In this document: positions 10,439 through 18,758 of the stretch, one piece after another | How positions within the stretch are numbered: position 1 is the first letter of the stretch | How the letters are laid out: each line of letters opens with the position of its first letter | NCBI GenBank assembly: GCA_963822905.1 | Contig: CAWGJF010000003.1 | Coordinates: 124,001-188,000 of the forward strand | From: CAWGJF01 sp963822905 | GTDB lineage: Bacteria > Bacteroidota > Ignavibacteria > Ignavibacteriales > Ignavibacteriaceae | Length of the DNA: 64,000 nt | Direction of reading: 5' to 3' | Translations under genes and position numbers: made by a program | The notes under the pieces: model-generated | What the model saw: the letters and a program-made list of their open reading frames with translations, nothing else | Database searches by the model: none | Told to the model about the DNA's origin: nothing

Positions 10439-11707
10439 TTAGTCTTTCATTACTAACCATTTCCTTACATCAGACCATTTTGGTTTTTTCCCTGTAACAA
10501 GAATACCTACTCTATAAATTTTTCCTGCAAGAGGAAAGATTGCAAAAAGGACAACAAGATTAATAGCTAAAGAAGCAATTACTTCAATCGAAGGAACCTG
10601 GACAAGTGTTAGTCTTGCAGGCATTACAAGAAGCGATGTGAACGGAAGAAGAGAAGTTATTTTTGCAACACTGCTCTGCGGATTTGATTGTATGCTTAGT
10701 GCAATCAGGAAAGGAATTATTACAAGAATCATTATCGGCCAAACCCCTGACTGAGCATCTTGTGGATTATCAAAGATTGACCCCACTGTTGCGAACAAGC
10801 CTATAAATGTAAAGAGAGCAATGGTAGAATTAACAAAAAAGTAAAATATGTAACCTATATCGATCTGTGAAAATATGTCGGAAGGCATCATAAACCACGA
10901 TGATGATAAAATTAATACTATCGGGCTTAACCAAATCGCCATCTGGATCATTTCGGTTATAACTGTGCCAAGCACTTTCCCTGTCATCATTTCAGTGCTG
11001 GATGCCGACGAAAGGAGAACTTCCACAATCCGGTTGCTTTTTTCCTCAACTACCGAATTCATTGTAGATTGCCCGGAAAATAAAAGAACCATATAAAGCA
11101 GAAAACTAAATAAAATCAATACAACTATGTTACCTTTATTTTCTTCTTCAACCTTTTCGTTTTTTGTTATCCTGTATCCATTGATGTCAACATAAGTACG
11201 GGCATAATCTAAATCTGTCCCGGTAAGATTTTTATCCTCAAAATAAATATTTAAAAGTGCCCTGTTTATTCCGGGTCTTATTTTATCGAAAAGAGCATGG
11301 TTGGATGGATTAGTTGAATAATATCTTATCTTTTTGTTTGTTAAAGCACTTGCGGGCACGTAAGTCACACCGGTTAGTTTTTCCCCAAGAAGATCAGCTT
11401 TTATATCAGCCAGTCTTTTTGTGAATGCAGCAGAATCAAGAGTTTCATAAGTAATTTGATAGTTGCCGGATTTTACTTCATCATACTGATCAAATTCTTC
11501 TTTCAGTTTCTGCGTTATATCTTCAGTTTGTGATATAATAACTAATTTTGGATTTGTTTCTTCTGAAGCTGAATGCACCCAGATTTGTACGCCTATAAGT
11601 GCAAACATAAAAACAGGAACGAGTACTGTCATTATTATAAAAGTTTTGTTTAAAAGTCTCGCTCTAAGTTCGCGCTTCATTATAGCGATCATTCTTCTGC
11701 TAAACAT
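10439..11707 (-). CDS. ABC-2 type permease, NatB-like
   Basis: The ATG at 11707 is chosen because AGAGG lies six bases upstream; it overlaps the stop of the ATPase gene by eight bases, so the two are translationally coupled. One membrane helix near the N-terminus (TFIIMTVLVPVFMFALIGVQ) is followed by a soluble domain of about 150 residues. Then come about six helices (VVLILFSFLLYMVLLF, IAWLSPIVLIL-like, YIFYFFVNSTIALFTFIGLF, MILVIIPFLIALSI, VIASLAINLVVLFAIF). The segment VVEEKSNRIVEVLLSS is the hallmark of ABC-2/NatB permeases. NatB was described as a sodium exporter in Bacillus, but the substrate here is unknown. Confidence 0.85.
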   Translation of the reverse strand: MFSRRMIAIMKRELRARLLNKTFIIMTVLVPVFMFALIGVQIWVHSASEETNPKLVIISQTEDITQKLKEEFDQYDEVKSGNYQITYETLDSAAFTKRLADIKADLLGEKLTGVTYVPASALTNKKIRYYSTNPSNHALFDKIRPGINRALLNIYFEDKNLTGTDLDYARTYVDINGYRITKNEKVEEENKGNIVVLILFSFLLYMVLLFSGQSTMNSVVEEKSNRIVEVLLSSASSTEMMTGKVLGTVITEMIQMAIWLSPIVLILSSSWFMMPSDIFSQIDIGYIFYFFVNSTIALFTFIGLFATVGSIFDNPQDAQSGVWPIMILVIIPFLIALSIQSNPQSSVAKITSLLPFTSLLVMPARLTLVQVPSIEVIASLAINLVVLFAIFPLAGKIYRVGILVTGKKPKWSDVRKWLVMKD

Positions 11708-12611
11708 TTGCAACCTCTTTACCCGCTAACGATACAAATATTTCGTGAAGCGATATTTCATCAGCATTAAATTTTTTAATAACAATGTTATGTTCAACAA
11801 GCAGTCTTAAAAGCTCCTGAACCTGATCAGCTTCTTTTACCCTTATGCCGGTTGTATTTCCAAAATCTTCAATATTTTCTATAATAGGATTTCCCCGCAG
11901 GAAAGAAATATCACCCTCGTAATTTATGCTTACATTCTTCTTCGCATACTTCTTTTTGATCTCATCTAATTTTCCATCTAGGATAATTTTACCGTGATCG
12001 ATCATAGCGATGTTATCACACATCTTTTCTGCAAAATCCATCAGGTGTGTTGAAAAGATTATCACTTTTCCTTCTTCTTTCATTTCAAGAATTATCTGTT
12101 TCAAAAGATCGGTATTAATAGGATCAAGCCCGGAAAACGGTTCGTCGAAAATCAGGAATTCCGGATCGTGAAGAATCGTAGCAATGAACTGTACCTTCTG
12201 TTGATTGCCTTTTGAGAGGTCTTCAATTTTTGAATTTTTCCTGTCGGAAAGATCAAATCTTTTCAGGTACTCTTCAGCTTTTTTTGTGATATCTTTTCCC
12301 TTTTTTCCTTTCAGTTCAGAAAGAAAAAGAAGAGTTTCCAAAACCTTCATCTTTTTATAGAGTCCGCGTTCTTCAGGCAGATAGCCTGTGGAATCCTTAA
12401 AATCCTGCCCGACTTTTTGCCCCCGGAAAATAATTTCACCGGAATCAGGCTGAAAAATATTCATCATCATTCTTAAAGAAGTTGTCTTTCCGGCACCGTT
12501 CCTGCCTATTAAACCGAATACAGATCTTTCAGGGACAATGAAGGAAGCATTATCAACTGCGGTTACATTTTCAAAAGTTTTGGTAAGATTTGTTACTTCA
12601 AAAGCATTCAT
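11700..12611 (-). CDS. ABC transporter ATPase, NatA-like
   Basis: Walker A is GRNGAGKTT (residues 36-44), the signature is LSKGNQQKVQ, and Walker B is FLIFDEPFSGLDP, followed by the H-loop FSTHLMDFAE. This is a complete 303-residue nucleotide-binding subunit with the C-terminal extension (DUF4162-like, about residues 220-300) seen in NatA-type exporters. It drives the permease encoded directly downstream. The two genes form a two-gene minus-strand operon ending at the terminator at 10352-10386. Confidence 0.9.
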   Translation of the reverse strand: MNAFEVTNLTKTFENVTAVDNASFIVPERSVFGLIGRNGAGKTTSLRMMMNIFQPDSGEIIFRGQKVGQDFKDSTGYLPEERGLYKKMKVLETLLFLSELKGKKGKDITKKAEEYLKRFDLSDRKNSKIEDLSKGNQQKVQFIATILHDPEFLIFDEPFSGLDPINTDLLKQIILEMKEEGKVIIFSTHLMDFAEKMCDNIAMIDHGKIILDGKLDEIKKKYAKKNVSINYEGDISFLRGNPIIENIEDFGNTTGIRVKEADQVQELLRLLVEHNIVIKKFNADEISLHEIFVSLAGKEVANV

Positions 12612-12828
12612 GATCAGAGAAATATTTTATTGTAGTAAAGATTGGCAAAATTATTTAGGGGAAAAGAGGATTTCCTCCATTTGCTCGTTTTTTTTTGCGA
12701 ATTTTAAAAAATAGTATTTTAATCTTCCCACAGAAATAATATTAAATTATATCAAACAATAATAAAGAAATTAATATTATTACTGAAACAAAACCCCAAA
12801 AATGTTTTTGTTTTTGTACGGTGCATTG

Positions 12829-12873
12829 TTAACGAAGCAGAATCATTTTTTTTGTTTTGGTGAATTCTCCCAC
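12829..12873 (-). pseudogene. remnant of a T9SS sorting-domain 3' end
   Basis: Read on the minus strand, 12873 to 12829 gives VGEFTKTKKMILLR followed by TAA, the exact ending of T9SS type A sorting domains, with no gene upstream to carry it. The codons just before (SIFI) may be a degraded GIYFY. It is therefore a gene fossil left by deletion or recombination. Confidence 0.7.
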
Positions 12874-12899
12874 TATGAAGATACTGGTTGAGAAGCATA

Positions 12900-12982
12900 A
12901 CGATTTTCCTGTTGATATAAAACTTGTTTATGAAATTGAAGAGATGCTGAAATAATTACAAGATTTCAAAATTTAAAGATTA
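12900..12982 (+). pseudogene. remnant of the 3' end of a second M49 gene
   Basis: The codons DFPVDIKLVYEIEEMLK followed by TAA match the M49 lipoprotein ending DLPVDIKPVYQIEEMYK encoded just before 10324. The match continues past the stop codon through ATTACAAGA.TTCAAAATTTAA and into the terminator. The rest of the gene is absent. This is a truncated duplicate on the other side of the ABC operon. Confidence 0.75.
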
Positions 12983-13018
12983 ATGTCACCCTTCGGCTTC
13001 GCCCAGGGTGACATTTTT
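12983..13018. terminator. terminator, second copy of the M49 terminator
   Basis: ATGTCACCC (12983-12991) pairs with GGGTGACAT (13006-13014), then TTTT. It is nearly identical to 10352-10386, and probably now serves the small minus-strand gene that ends at 13022. Confidence 0.8.
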
Positions 13019-13021
13019 ATT

Positions 13022-13204
13022 TTAAAAGGAAGCGTCGAAAAATAAAGTTTTATCCGGATCGTCCTTCTCATTTCTTAAACTCTCAGATCTTTTTACGTTA
13101 GGATTCAAAGAAGTTTGAGCTTGCATATGCATAGTAAGGATTATAACTATTAGTAGAATTATAAAATAAATTATTGAGGCCAGAGAAACACTATTTTTTT
13201 TCAT
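13022..13204 (-). CDS. small secreted or membrane peptide of unknown function
   Basis: The ATG at 13204 is chosen because AAAGGA lies eight bases upstream; an in-frame GTG two codons earlier is less well placed. The product begins MKKNSVSLASIIYFIILLIVIILTMHMQAQ, a signal peptide or single membrane helix, followed by about 30 polar residues (TSLNPNVKRSESLRNEKDDP). I do not recognise it. It ends against a terminator and lies about 50 bp downstream of the serine hydrolase stop on the same strand, so it could be the last gene of that operon. Confidence 0.5.
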   Translation of the reverse strand: MKKNSVSLASIIYFIILLIVIILTMHMQAQTSLNPNVKRSESLRNEKDDPDKTLFFDASF

Positions 13205-13254
13205 CTGCACATTCCTTTAATAATTTTAAATCCTTTTTATACACTGAATAAGTT

Positions 13255-15171
13255 TTATTTTATTAAAATCATTTTTCTTGTTTTTGTAAATTCTCCGGAC
13301 GATAATGTGTAGAAATAAATCCCGCTTGTTAAGTTGGTTGCGTCAAAATCTACTTCATAAGCACCTGCCGGTTTGTATTCATCAACAAGAGTGGCCACTT
13401 CGTTTCCTAAAACATTATAAACTTTTAAAATTTGCCTACTGCCTGTTGCCGTCTGCCAACTGATCTTTGTACTTGGGTTAAAGGGATTAGGATAGTTTTG
13501 GGAAAGTGAATATTGCATCGCAATAAAATTATCATCAACGTCTACAGTTGATAAATTAATTGAATCTTTTTCACTATTGGCAAGTAAATATAAAGCATTA
13601 TCGCCAGTTGTTGAATTTTTATTGAACTCGAATAATCTGAAGTAGTAGTTCATATTTGGAGAAAGGTTTGTAACTGTAACATTATTCCCATTGCCGGAAT
13701 ATACTACAAAGTTCCCGTTCCCCAGATCATCCCCGCTGCCGAATGAACTGTTTGCTGTATATGAAATTCCATCAAGCGGATATTTATTTGTCGGGTTACC
13801 TTCTCTTATAAGAAGAAGCCTACTATTACCATCCCCATTATTCCAGGAAACCTGGACAGAAGTTTGAGTGTTATTTGAAAAACTCAGATTGGTACTGTTT
13901 TGAAGTGGAGAATTGAGCAAATCGAATGTTGGATAATTTGTTGTGCTGCCTATACAATTCCAGATAAGGTTGTCAAAATCAGTCCAGAAATTTCCTTCTG
14001 CACCATCATTAAGGATAATTACCCAGGCAAAACCTCCTGCTGAGCGAACAAGTATACTTCTTGAACCATCGAGACTTCCTGTATGCCACCAATTGTTATA
14101 TTGGTTTACTTCCCATCCTTTTGCATAATTAGGGTTAGTTAAAGATGGAGTTGTCATCGTATCAATTGATGCTGGTGTAAGGATATCGGGTTTTGTATTA
14201 AACTTATCAACGGCCAGGACAAATCTTAAAAGATCTTTCGCAGATGCAATCCAACCGCCATGTGCATCCATTGCCTCAAGGTTCCAGCCTCCGTATTGCC
14301 ATGGAACATATTCCCCTGTACCGTAACATGAAAGAGAGGTGTATGTATTAATATACTCACCCTCGCGTTCCATCTTATCTTTTAACAGGTTTTTTCCAAG
14401 ATGCATATCGTAAGCACCAATAGGATCGAGGATATTTGTTTTAACGAAGTCTTCGTAACTCATTCCTGTTAAATGTTCTATTACTGCTCCAAGCACAAGG
14501 AAACCTATATTAGAATAATGATACTCTGTCCCCGGAGCCACATCCAATCCGCGTTCTAAAAGAAATTTAATTAATGCACGTTCTGTAACAGGATTACTCT
14601 CGCCAAGAGTCAGTGTTACATATAATGGAAAAGAAATCGGATCACTGGATTGATAACCCCAGGGATAAGGAGGCAAAGGATTTGGTGTCATTGGGATATC
14701 ACGATTCCATCCTGCCGAATGTTCAAGCAAATTGCGTACAGTGATGTTATAAATTCTTGTGTCTGTTATATTCGCACCACTGTAGTAAGGATCGTCGTTC
14801 AATAATCCGCCCGGTCCAAACACTTTTGCATCCAGATCAAGAAGCCCTTCTTGCCATAGCTTGATGATTGCAGCACCGGTTATTGTCTTTGAAAGACTTG
14901 CTATTCTGAACATATGATATGGTTGTGTAAGCTCCTGACCGGCAATATCTGCATAACCGAAAGCTCGCAGGTAAACAAGTTTACCATCCTTTGCAATCGC
15001 TACTGTTGCACCTTGTATGTTATAATTATTTAAAAAATTCGATATCAGACTATCACTTGTATGCATCGAGGGAACGTAAATTCCGGTTTGTGCAAAAGTA
15101 GAAATGCTATTCAATGATAGTACAAATACTATGCATAACAGATTAACGGTTTGTCTAATAATTTTTATCAT
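13255..15171 (-). CDS. serine hydrolase (beta-lactamase/PBP-like) with T9SS sorting domain
   Basis: After a signal peptide (LLCIVFVLSLNSISTFAQ), a PF00144 domain covers about residues 35-400. It has SLSK (Ser92, Lys95) as the SxxK nucleophile pair, YSN near residue 218 and HTGSLDG near 373 in place of KTG, the set used by class C-type esterases and DD-peptidases. A fibronectin-like stretch of about 120 residues follows (SFSNNTQTSVQVSWNN to LFEFNKNSTTGDNAL), then a complete T9SS domain ending TKTRKMILIK. It should therefore be surface-attached or released. The substrate cannot be told from sequence. It is the last large gene in a minus-strand series of T9SS cargo genes. Confidence 0.85.
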   Translation of the reverse strand: MIKIIRQTVNLLCIVFVLSLNSISTFAQTGIYVPSMHTSDSLISNFLNNYNIQGATVAIAKDGKLVYLRAFGYADIAGQELTQPYHMFRIASLSKTITGAAIIKLWQEGLLDLDAKVFGPGGLLNDDPYYSGANITDTRIYNITVRNLLEHSAGWNRDIPMTPNPLPPYPWGYQSSDPISFPLYVTLTLGESNPVTERALIKFLLERGLDVAPGTEYHYSNIGFLVLGAVIEHLTGMSYEDFVKTNILDPIGAYDMHLGKNLLKDKMEREGEYINTYTSLSCYGTGEYVPWQYGGWNLEAMDAHGGWIASAKDLLRFVLAVDKFNTKPDILTPASIDTMTTPSLTNPNYAKGWEVNQYNNWWHTGSLDGSRSILVRSAGGFAWVIILNDGAEGNFWTDFDNLIWNCIGSTTNYPTFDLLNSPLQNSTNLSFSNNTQTSVQVSWNNGDGNSRLLLIREGNPTNKYPLDGISYTANSSFGSGDDLGNGNFVVYSGNGNNVTVTNLSPNMNYYFRLFEFNKNSTTGDNALYLLANSEKDSINLSTVDVDDNFIAMQYSLSQNYPNPFNPSTKISWQTATGSRQILKVYNVLGNEVATLVDEYKPAGAYEVDFDATNLTSGIYFYTLSSGEFTKTRKMILIK

Positions 15172-15234
15172 AAAGGGATTCTCTAATAATTGTTTATTGA
15201 TGATTGAACAAATTTCAATGTGATTTATTTAAGT

Positions 15235-16554
15235 TTACTTTAGCAGCAACATTTTTTTACTTTCAATAAAATTCCCAACCCGCAAAGTGTAGAAATAAAC
15301 TCCGCTTTGTAATTCTGTTCCATTAAAATCAACATTGTATTCGCCTGCGGGTTTTTCTTCATTAACTAATGTTGCAATTTCATTTCCTAATACGTCATAA
15401 ACAGTTAACCGTACGGGCTTCATTAATGAAGCCCGTACATCCGGGATGGAGTATTTTATTTTAGTTGTTGGGTTAAAAGGGTTTGGATAATTCTGCAATA
15501 ATGAAAATGTTGATGGGATATTATTATTCTCATCCTCAACTGGCGTGGTTGTATTTACACTTCGGAAAACTCCATCATTATCAGTTCCAGCAAAAACATA
15601 ATTGCTGGAATTGATTGCAAGTGAATAAACATAACCACCTGGTAACCCGCTATTTATCTGTACCCAACTTGCTCCGTTACTATTTGAGCGAAAAGCTCCA
15701 GCATTAGTTCCTGCAAAAATATCATCGCTTGAGTTCATTGCGATTGAACGAACATAATCACCAGCTTCTATCCCGTTGTTTATCTCTTCCCAATATTCTC
15801 CGTTATTCGTTGAGCGAAAAATTCCATCAGCAATAGCCCCAGCAAAAATATGACCGTTTGAGTTTATTGCGACTGAATAAACATGTAGATAAGCCTGTAA
15901 CCCATTATTTATCTCTACCCAATTTTCTCCGTTATCAGTTGAACGAAAAACTCCATCACCATCAGTTCCAGCAAAAATATGACCGCTTGAGTTTATTGCG
16001 AGTGAATACACAGTATTATTCGTTAACCCGTTTTTTATCTCTACCCAATTTTCTCCGTTATCAGTTGAGCGATAAACATAACTAGCAATAGTTCCAGCAA
16101 AAATATGACCGCTTGAATTTATTGCGAGTGAATAAACAGAAGTATAAGGCAACCCATTATTTTTCTCTACCCAATTTTCTCCGTTATCAGTTGAGCGAAA
16201 AATACCATCATCCAAAGAAGCTCCAGCAAAAATATAGCCGCTTGAGTTTATTGCGAGTGAGCGAATCCAAAAAGTTGGTAACCCATTATTTATCTGCACC
16301 CAATTTTCTCCGTTATCAGTTGAGCGAAAAATTCCACCATTTTTAGTCCCAGCAAAAATATGACCGCTTGAGTTTATTGCGAGTGCATTAACTGTACCTC
16401 CAGAAGGACCACTAGTTTGTTCCCAAAAGTCTTGAGGGTAGGATTTATTATTAAGAAGCAAAATGGTAAACAATAAAAGAATTCTGCCTATCGACAGATA
16501 AATTGTAAATAAGTTTTTCATAACTCCTCTTAGTAAAAGGATATAACTTTTCAT
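15235..16554 (-). CDS. seven-repeat beta-propeller protein with T9SS sorting domain
   Basis: Residues about 55-355 are seven near-identical repeats of 42-43 residues with the core IFAGTxxxGIFRSTDNGENW and VYSLAINSSG, typical of BNR/sialidase-like propeller blades; seven repeats suggest one seven-bladed propeller. The ATG at 16554 has GAGGAAGG upstream; a second in-frame ATG at 16521 after AGAGGAG is also possible and gives a more usual signal peptide (MKNLFTIYLSIGRILLLFTILLL). The T9SS domain ends SKKMLLLK and contains an in-frame palindrome (15411-15438). The gene starts only 11 bp after the stop of the next propeller gene, so they are in one operon. Function is unknown; binding rather than catalysis is likely. 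Confidence 0.85.
   Translation of the reverse strand: MKSYILLLRGVMKNLFTIYLSIGRILLLFTILLLNNKSYPQDFWEQTSGPSGGTVNALAINSSGHIFAGTKNGGIFRSTDNGENWVQINNGLPTFWIRSLAINSSGYIFAGASLDDGIFRSTDNGENWVEKNNGLPYTSVYSLAINSSGHIFAGTIASYVYRSTDNGENWVEIKNGLTNNTVYSLAINSSGHIFAGTDGDGVFRSTDNGENWVEINNGLQAYLHVYSVAINSNGHIFAGAIADGIFRSTNNGEYWEEINNGIEAGDYVRSIAMNSSDDIFAGTNAGAFRSNSNGASWVQINSGLPGGYVYSLAINSSNYVFAGTDNDGVFRSVNTTTPVEDENNNIPSTFSLLQNYPNPFNPTTKIKYSIPDVRASLMKPVRLTVYDVLGNEIATLVNEEKPAGEYNVDFNGTELQSGVYFYTLRVGNFIESKKMLLLK
15411..15438. repeat. 28-bp perfect palindrome inside a T9SS sorting-domain coding sequence
   Basis: GTACGGGCTTCATT is followed directly by its own reverse complement. It is translated in frame as VRASLMKPVR in the loop between KIKYSIP and LTVYDVLG of the sorting domain, adding about five residues relative to the other sorting domains here. 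A related insert occurs at the same protein position in the neighbouring gene (16746-16799). Confidence 0.85.
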
Positions 16555-16565
16555 TTTCCCTTCCT

Positions 16566-18695
16566 CTATTTTATTAAAATCATTTTTTTTGTTTCTGTAA
16601 ACTCTCCCGTACTCAAAGTGTAAAAATAAATTCCGCTTGGTAATCCTGTTCCATTAAAATCAACCTCGTAAGTTCCGGCAGGTTTTTCTTCGTTAACTAA
16701 TGTGGCAATTTCATTTCCCAAAACATCGTACACTTTTAATTGTGCGAACTTCATAAATGAAGTTCCTACAAAAGCCTCACCTTCTGGGAGGTTTGGAGGG
16801 GCTATTGTATATTTTATTTTAGTTGTTGGGTTAAAAGGGTTAGGGTAATTTTGATTAAGGGTGTAACCAGAAGGGATTATTTCATTGTCATGTTCTTCGA
16901 TAAAAGTAACACCACCATTTGTTGTTTTGAGTATCAAGCCGCCATAACCTGTTACAAATCCGTTATTTGCATTAGTAAAAAAAACAGAAGTCAGCCATCT
17001 GTCTGTTACTAGTTTTTGCTTAAACCAGGAATCACCACTATCTGTTGTTTTAATAATTTCACCCGAAGTGGTTACTGCATAACCTGTTGATGAATTTGGA
17101 AAATATAAAGAATTAATTTGGCTTGTTATCCCTGAAGGGACAGACACCCAATGGCTTCCCCCATCGTTAGTTTTAAGGATAGTACCGCCACTTCCGGCAG
17201 TGATACCATTATTTAAATTTTGGAAATAGAGAGACTTAAGATGTTGGTTCGTCCCCGAATTAAGTGGTTCCCATGAATCTCCAGAGTTGATAGTCTTGAG
17301 TATTTTTCCAGCGAAACCGGTGCTAAACCCTGTAGTGTTGTTTAAAAAAAATATTGAATAAAGATTTTCCGATGTTGAAACCTGTTGCCACGAATTACCT
17401 GCGTCGGTAGTTTTATAAATACCATCCCAACCGGCAACAAAACCTGTATATGAATTTGTGAAATACAAAGTAACCAGGGGAAGCTGAGTTGGTGTTGTCA
17501 GTTCTGTCCATGTTTCGCCTGCGTCAATCGAGCGAAATACTTTCCCACCATTTGCCACAGTAAATCCTGTGTCTGCAACAGGGAAGTAAATTTCGTTCAT
17601 GGGACCGGTACTGCTGCTATCTTTCAGAATCCATGAATTACCGCCATCTGTGGTTTTGTATATACTTCCGTTAGCCCCACTGATTACCCCGGTATTATCA
17701 TCAACCATATAAATGGAGTATAAAGCATTAAAAATTTCGCCGGAAATATTGTTCCATTCGCCTCCACTGTCTGTGGTTTTCAGTATAATGCCGTTCTCAC
17801 CGGCTACGAATCCTTCTTGTGAATCATTAAAAAAAACTGAAGTAAGTTCTAAATCCAAATCCGTATTAAAGGTAACCCATGAAGTACCACCATCTGTGGT
17901 CTTTATAATTTCACTATGATCGGTTACAAAAAAACCTGTATTAACATCGGTAAAGAAAATGCTATATACCGAATAACCGGGGAAGGAAGATAAGGGACCC
18001 CAGGTTTCACCGCCATCAATAGTTTTTAAAACTGGTCCAAAGTAATAACCAGCTGCGTAACCTGTATTTTCATCTGTGAAATAAATTGAATAAAACTCGT
18101 ATTCACCAGACCTTTTCTCCGACCAGGTCATTCCCCCATCAATAGTTTTTAATATAATCCCGTTTGATCCGGCAATGTATCCGGTTAAACTATCTGTAAA
18201 ATAGATTGCATTCAGAGTTTCCAGAGTTCCGGGATCAATCTCAGTCCATGTTGAACCGGCATCAGCGGTCTTCCATAATAGCCCTTCCTGACCACAGGCA
18301 AAACCGGTATTTTGATCTTTAAAGTGTATTACTGAAATGTAATAACCTGCAAAGGGGACGTTCAATTCATTCCACGAATTGCCTGAATCAATCGTCTTTA
18401 AAATCAATCCATCACTTCCGGCAGCATAAACAGTATTTTGATTTGTAATAAAAACTGAATAAATGTATTCGTCCGGGTTTGAACGCAAAATTTCCCATGA
18501 ACTGCCTCCGTCTGTTGTTTTTATTATTGATCCATAATTACCTGCAGCAAAACCAATATTGTTGTCAAAAAATTTGATGTTCCATAGACTATTTCCCTGA
18601 GGTACGGGATTTGCCCAATACCACTGTGAAAATAGTGGTTGAGTTGCCTGTAAAAACAGAATGAAAAACAAAATAGTTTTTAATAAATTTTTCAT
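16566..18695 (-). CDS. Ycf48-like repeat beta-propeller protein with T9SS sorting domain
   Basis: A signal peptide (TILFFILFLQATQPLFSQ) is followed by about fourteen repeats of roughly 40 residues with the core xxDxNTGFxxGxxGxIxKTTDGGxSW. This is the PSII-assembly factor Ycf48/BNR propeller type common in Bacteroidota surface proteins, and enough for two propellers. Residues 615-709 are a T9SS domain ending TKKMILIK. That domain carries an insert of about 14 residues (PPNLPEGEAFVGTSFMKFAQ), which comes from palindromic DNA at 16746-16799. The gene lies in a minus-strand operon with the seven-repeat propeller gene. No catalytic motif is visible; adhesion or matrix binding is a guess. Confidence 0.85.
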   Translation of the reverse strand: MKNLLKTILFFILFLQATQPLFSQWYWANPVPQGNSLWNIKFFDNNIGFAAGNYGSIIKTTDGGSSWEILRSNPDEYIYSVFITNQNTVYAAGSDGLILKTIDSGNSWNELNVPFAGYYISVIHFKDQNTGFACGQEGLLWKTADAGSTWTEIDPGTLETLNAIYFTDSLTGYIAGSNGIILKTIDGGMTWSEKRSGEYEFYSIYFTDENTGYAAGYYFGPVLKTIDGGETWGPLSSFPGYSVYSIFFTDVNTGFFVTDHSEIIKTTDGGTSWVTFNTDLDLELTSVFFNDSQEGFVAGENGIILKTTDSGGEWNNISGEIFNALYSIYMVDDNTGVISGANGSIYKTTDGGNSWILKDSSSTGPMNEIYFPVADTGFTVANGGKVFRSIDAGETWTELTTPTQLPLVTLYFTNSYTGFVAGWDGIYKTTDAGNSWQQVSTSENLYSIFFLNNTTGFSTGFAGKILKTINSGDSWEPLNSGTNQHLKSLYFQNLNNGITAGSGGTILKTNDGGSHWVSVPSGITSQINSLYFPNSSTGYAVTTSGEIIKTTDSGDSWFKQKLVTDRWLTSVFFTNANNGFVTGYGGLILKTTNGGVTFIEEHDNEIIPSGYTLNQNYPNPFNPTTKIKYTIAPPNLPEGEAFVGTSFMKFAQLKVYDVLGNEIATLVNEEKPAGTYEVDFNGTGLPSGIYFYTLSTGEFTETKKMILIK
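16746..16799. repeat. REP-like palindromic insert inside a T9SS sorting-domain coding sequence
   Basis: GAACTTCAT (16746-16754), AA, ATGAAGTTC (16757-16765) is a perfect palindrome. It is followed by a second imperfect stem, CCTCACC to GGAGG (16775-16799). Both are translated in frame within the loop of the sorting domain. The first palindrome has the same TTCATWWATGAA centre as the element at 15411-15438. Confidence 0.75.
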
Positions 18696-18758
18696 AGCCT
18701 ACTCAGTTTTAGTTTAAAATATCTTTTTATACAGAAATAAGAATTAATCACATTGCAG

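Larger units (their letters stand above)
12612..13021. other. 410-bp region made of gene debris
   Basis: No intact gene is present. From left to right it holds the ABC operon upstream region, an AT-only 11-bp inverted repeat (12735-12745 and 12771-12781), a 15-codon tail of a T9SS sorting domain on the minus strand, and the last codons of an M49-like gene with its terminator on the plus strand. Confidence 0.6.

Noticed and set aside
12735..12781. AATAATATTAA ... TTAATATTATT inverted repeat
   Set aside because: It contains only A and T in an AT-rich gap, so chance is likely; no T-run or gene context supports a function.
15590..16400. Regular repeats that could be taken for a CRISPR array
   Set aside because: The repeat unit is 126-129 bp, lies fully inside one open frame and codes propeller blades; there are no short palindromic repeats with unique spacers.
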